Assembly: GCA_003022085.1 (NCBI GenBank)
Contig: PXQK01000074.1
Coordinates: 1-5,808 of the forward strand
Source of the DNA: Halobacteriales archaeon QH_10_65_19
Lineage (GTDB): Archaea; Halobacteriota; Halobacteria; Halobacteriales; Haloarculaceae
Length of the DNA stretch: 5,808 nucleotides
Direction of reading: 5' to 3'
Position 1 is the first letter of the stretch, and every line of letters begins with the position of its first letter. The position numbers and the translations under genes were made by a program. The notes below the pieces were generated by a model. That model was not told where the DNA came from. It saw nothing but the letters and a program-made list of their open reading frames with translations, and made no database searches. Positions 5,283-5,808 of the stretch are shown one piece after another.

Positions 5283-5808
5283 GCCGTTGAGGACGTCGCT
5301 CTCCCTCACCTGCACAGTCTCGGAGCCAACCTCGTACTCGCCGGGGTATGCGACGCGGATGGTCGCCTGCCCTGTCTCGTTGGCCGTGGTGGTTCGTTCG
5401 TAGGTGAACGACTCACCGGCGATTGTTACGTCGGTGCTGGCAGTGACGTTCTCGCCGGGATCGGCTGTCGTCGCGATCGCAGCGCCCGGAACGACCACAA
5501 ACGCGCGGGCGTCCTCGCCGCTGTAAAGGAGCTGGTAGTGTGTGACCGTGTCCTCGCCGGCACCGAACTCGTCGAAGAGCTTGGTGTAGACACTCGTCTC
5601 CGGGGTGTCACCGTCAAAATTGTCGAGCACCACGTAGCCGACCCGACTCTCGAATCTGTCGTACCAGCTGTCCGGGTCCTCGGCGAAGACGAACGACTCG
5701 TAGTTGCCCCGTGCGTAGCCGTAGCCCTGACTCTCGCCGCTGACAAAGTAGTTGTACATCCGGTTTTCTCCCCAGCGGCTCAGGACGAACTCCGTGTGCT
5801 CGTGGTCG
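5256..5808 (-). CDS. aglB: C-terminal part of an AglB/STT3-like oligosaccharyltransferase (partial)
   Basis: The gene enters from the right edge and ends at the TGA at 5256-5258; 183 codons are visible. The visible part is wholly soluble and probably extracytoplasmic. It begins DHEHTEFVLSRWGENRMYNY and continues VSGESQGYGYARGNYESF and DSWYDRFESRVGYVVLDNF. It ends in a small beta-rich domain (FVVVPGAAIATTADPGENVT..., with repeated short strands). This arrangement fits the C-terminal globular region of haloarchaeal AglB-type transferases, which move lipid-linked glycans to Asn in N-x-S/T. The catalytic membrane domain and WWDYG motif would lie outside the window, so the call rests on the tail only. 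Three N-x-S/T sequons (NVT, NET, NGT) are present, as expected for a surface protein. The ATG at 5757-5759 is internal Met, not the start. Another large membrane glycosyltransferase is the main alternative. Confidence 0.55.
   Translation of the reverse strand, partial: DHEHTEFVLSRWGENRMYNYFVSGESQGYGYARGNYESFVFAEDPDSWYDRFESRVGYVVLDNFDGDTPETSVYTKLFDEFGAGEDTVTHYQLLYSGEDARAFVVVPGAAIATTADPGENVTASTDVTIAGESFTYERTTTANETGQATIRVAYPGEYEVGSETVQVRESDVLNGTEVSVGGA

Overview
The window looks like chromosomal DNA of a haloarchaeon (class Halobacteria; a Haloarcula-like genus is possible but not shown). The signs are high GC with strong G/C bias at third codon positions, acidic proteins, TATA-type promoters placed about 27 bases before start codons (leaderless mRNAs), and haloarchaeal families: a DUF502 membrane protein, an HTH-fused CTP-dependent riboflavin kinase, a Bat-type HTH regulator, and what is probably the C-terminus of an AglB-like oligosaccharyltransferase. 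No rRNA, tRNA, CRISPR array or complete insertion sequence was seen.

Layout. Bases 1-204 hold no assignable gene but contain a perfect 7-bp hairpin. A small four-cysteine zinc-binding protein runs on the minus strand (205-456). A 440-base gap follows, with a 14-bp perfect palindrome that contains a TATA box and a hairpin downstream of it. Next is a DUF502 membrane protein (901-1578, +). A riboflavin block follows: ribK/rbkR (1754-2452) and ribB (2436-3110), overlapping and co-directional, with a dyad operator candidate and a TATA box in front of ribK. RbkR-type proteins are known both to phosphorylate riboflavin and to regulate riboflavin genes. The pair therefore looks like a self-controlled unit: RibB makes the four-carbon precursor of riboflavin, and RibK turns riboflavin into FMN.

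After a 265-base gap comes a lone Bat-type HTH regulator (3376-4023, +). A leaderless gene for a small two-helix membrane protein with an OB-like extracytoplasmic domain follows (4253-4744), overlapping by 8 bases a YdjM/DUF457-type membrane metal-dependent hydrolase that is broken by a +1 frameshift near 4970 (4737-5223). Facing it from the right edge is the 3' end of a minus-strand membrane glycosyltransferase-like gene (5256 to beyond 5808).

The most interesting points are two reading-frame anomalies and the operator candidate. RibB's catalytic N-terminus lies upstream of any ATG/GTG/TTG in its frame, so the gene needs either a CTG start or a one-base correction. The DUF457 hydrolase needs one base removed to restore a full-length product. 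The dyad before ribK/rbkR sits directly against its TATA box, where an autoregulator would be expected to bind. I did not find a convincing wholly new system.
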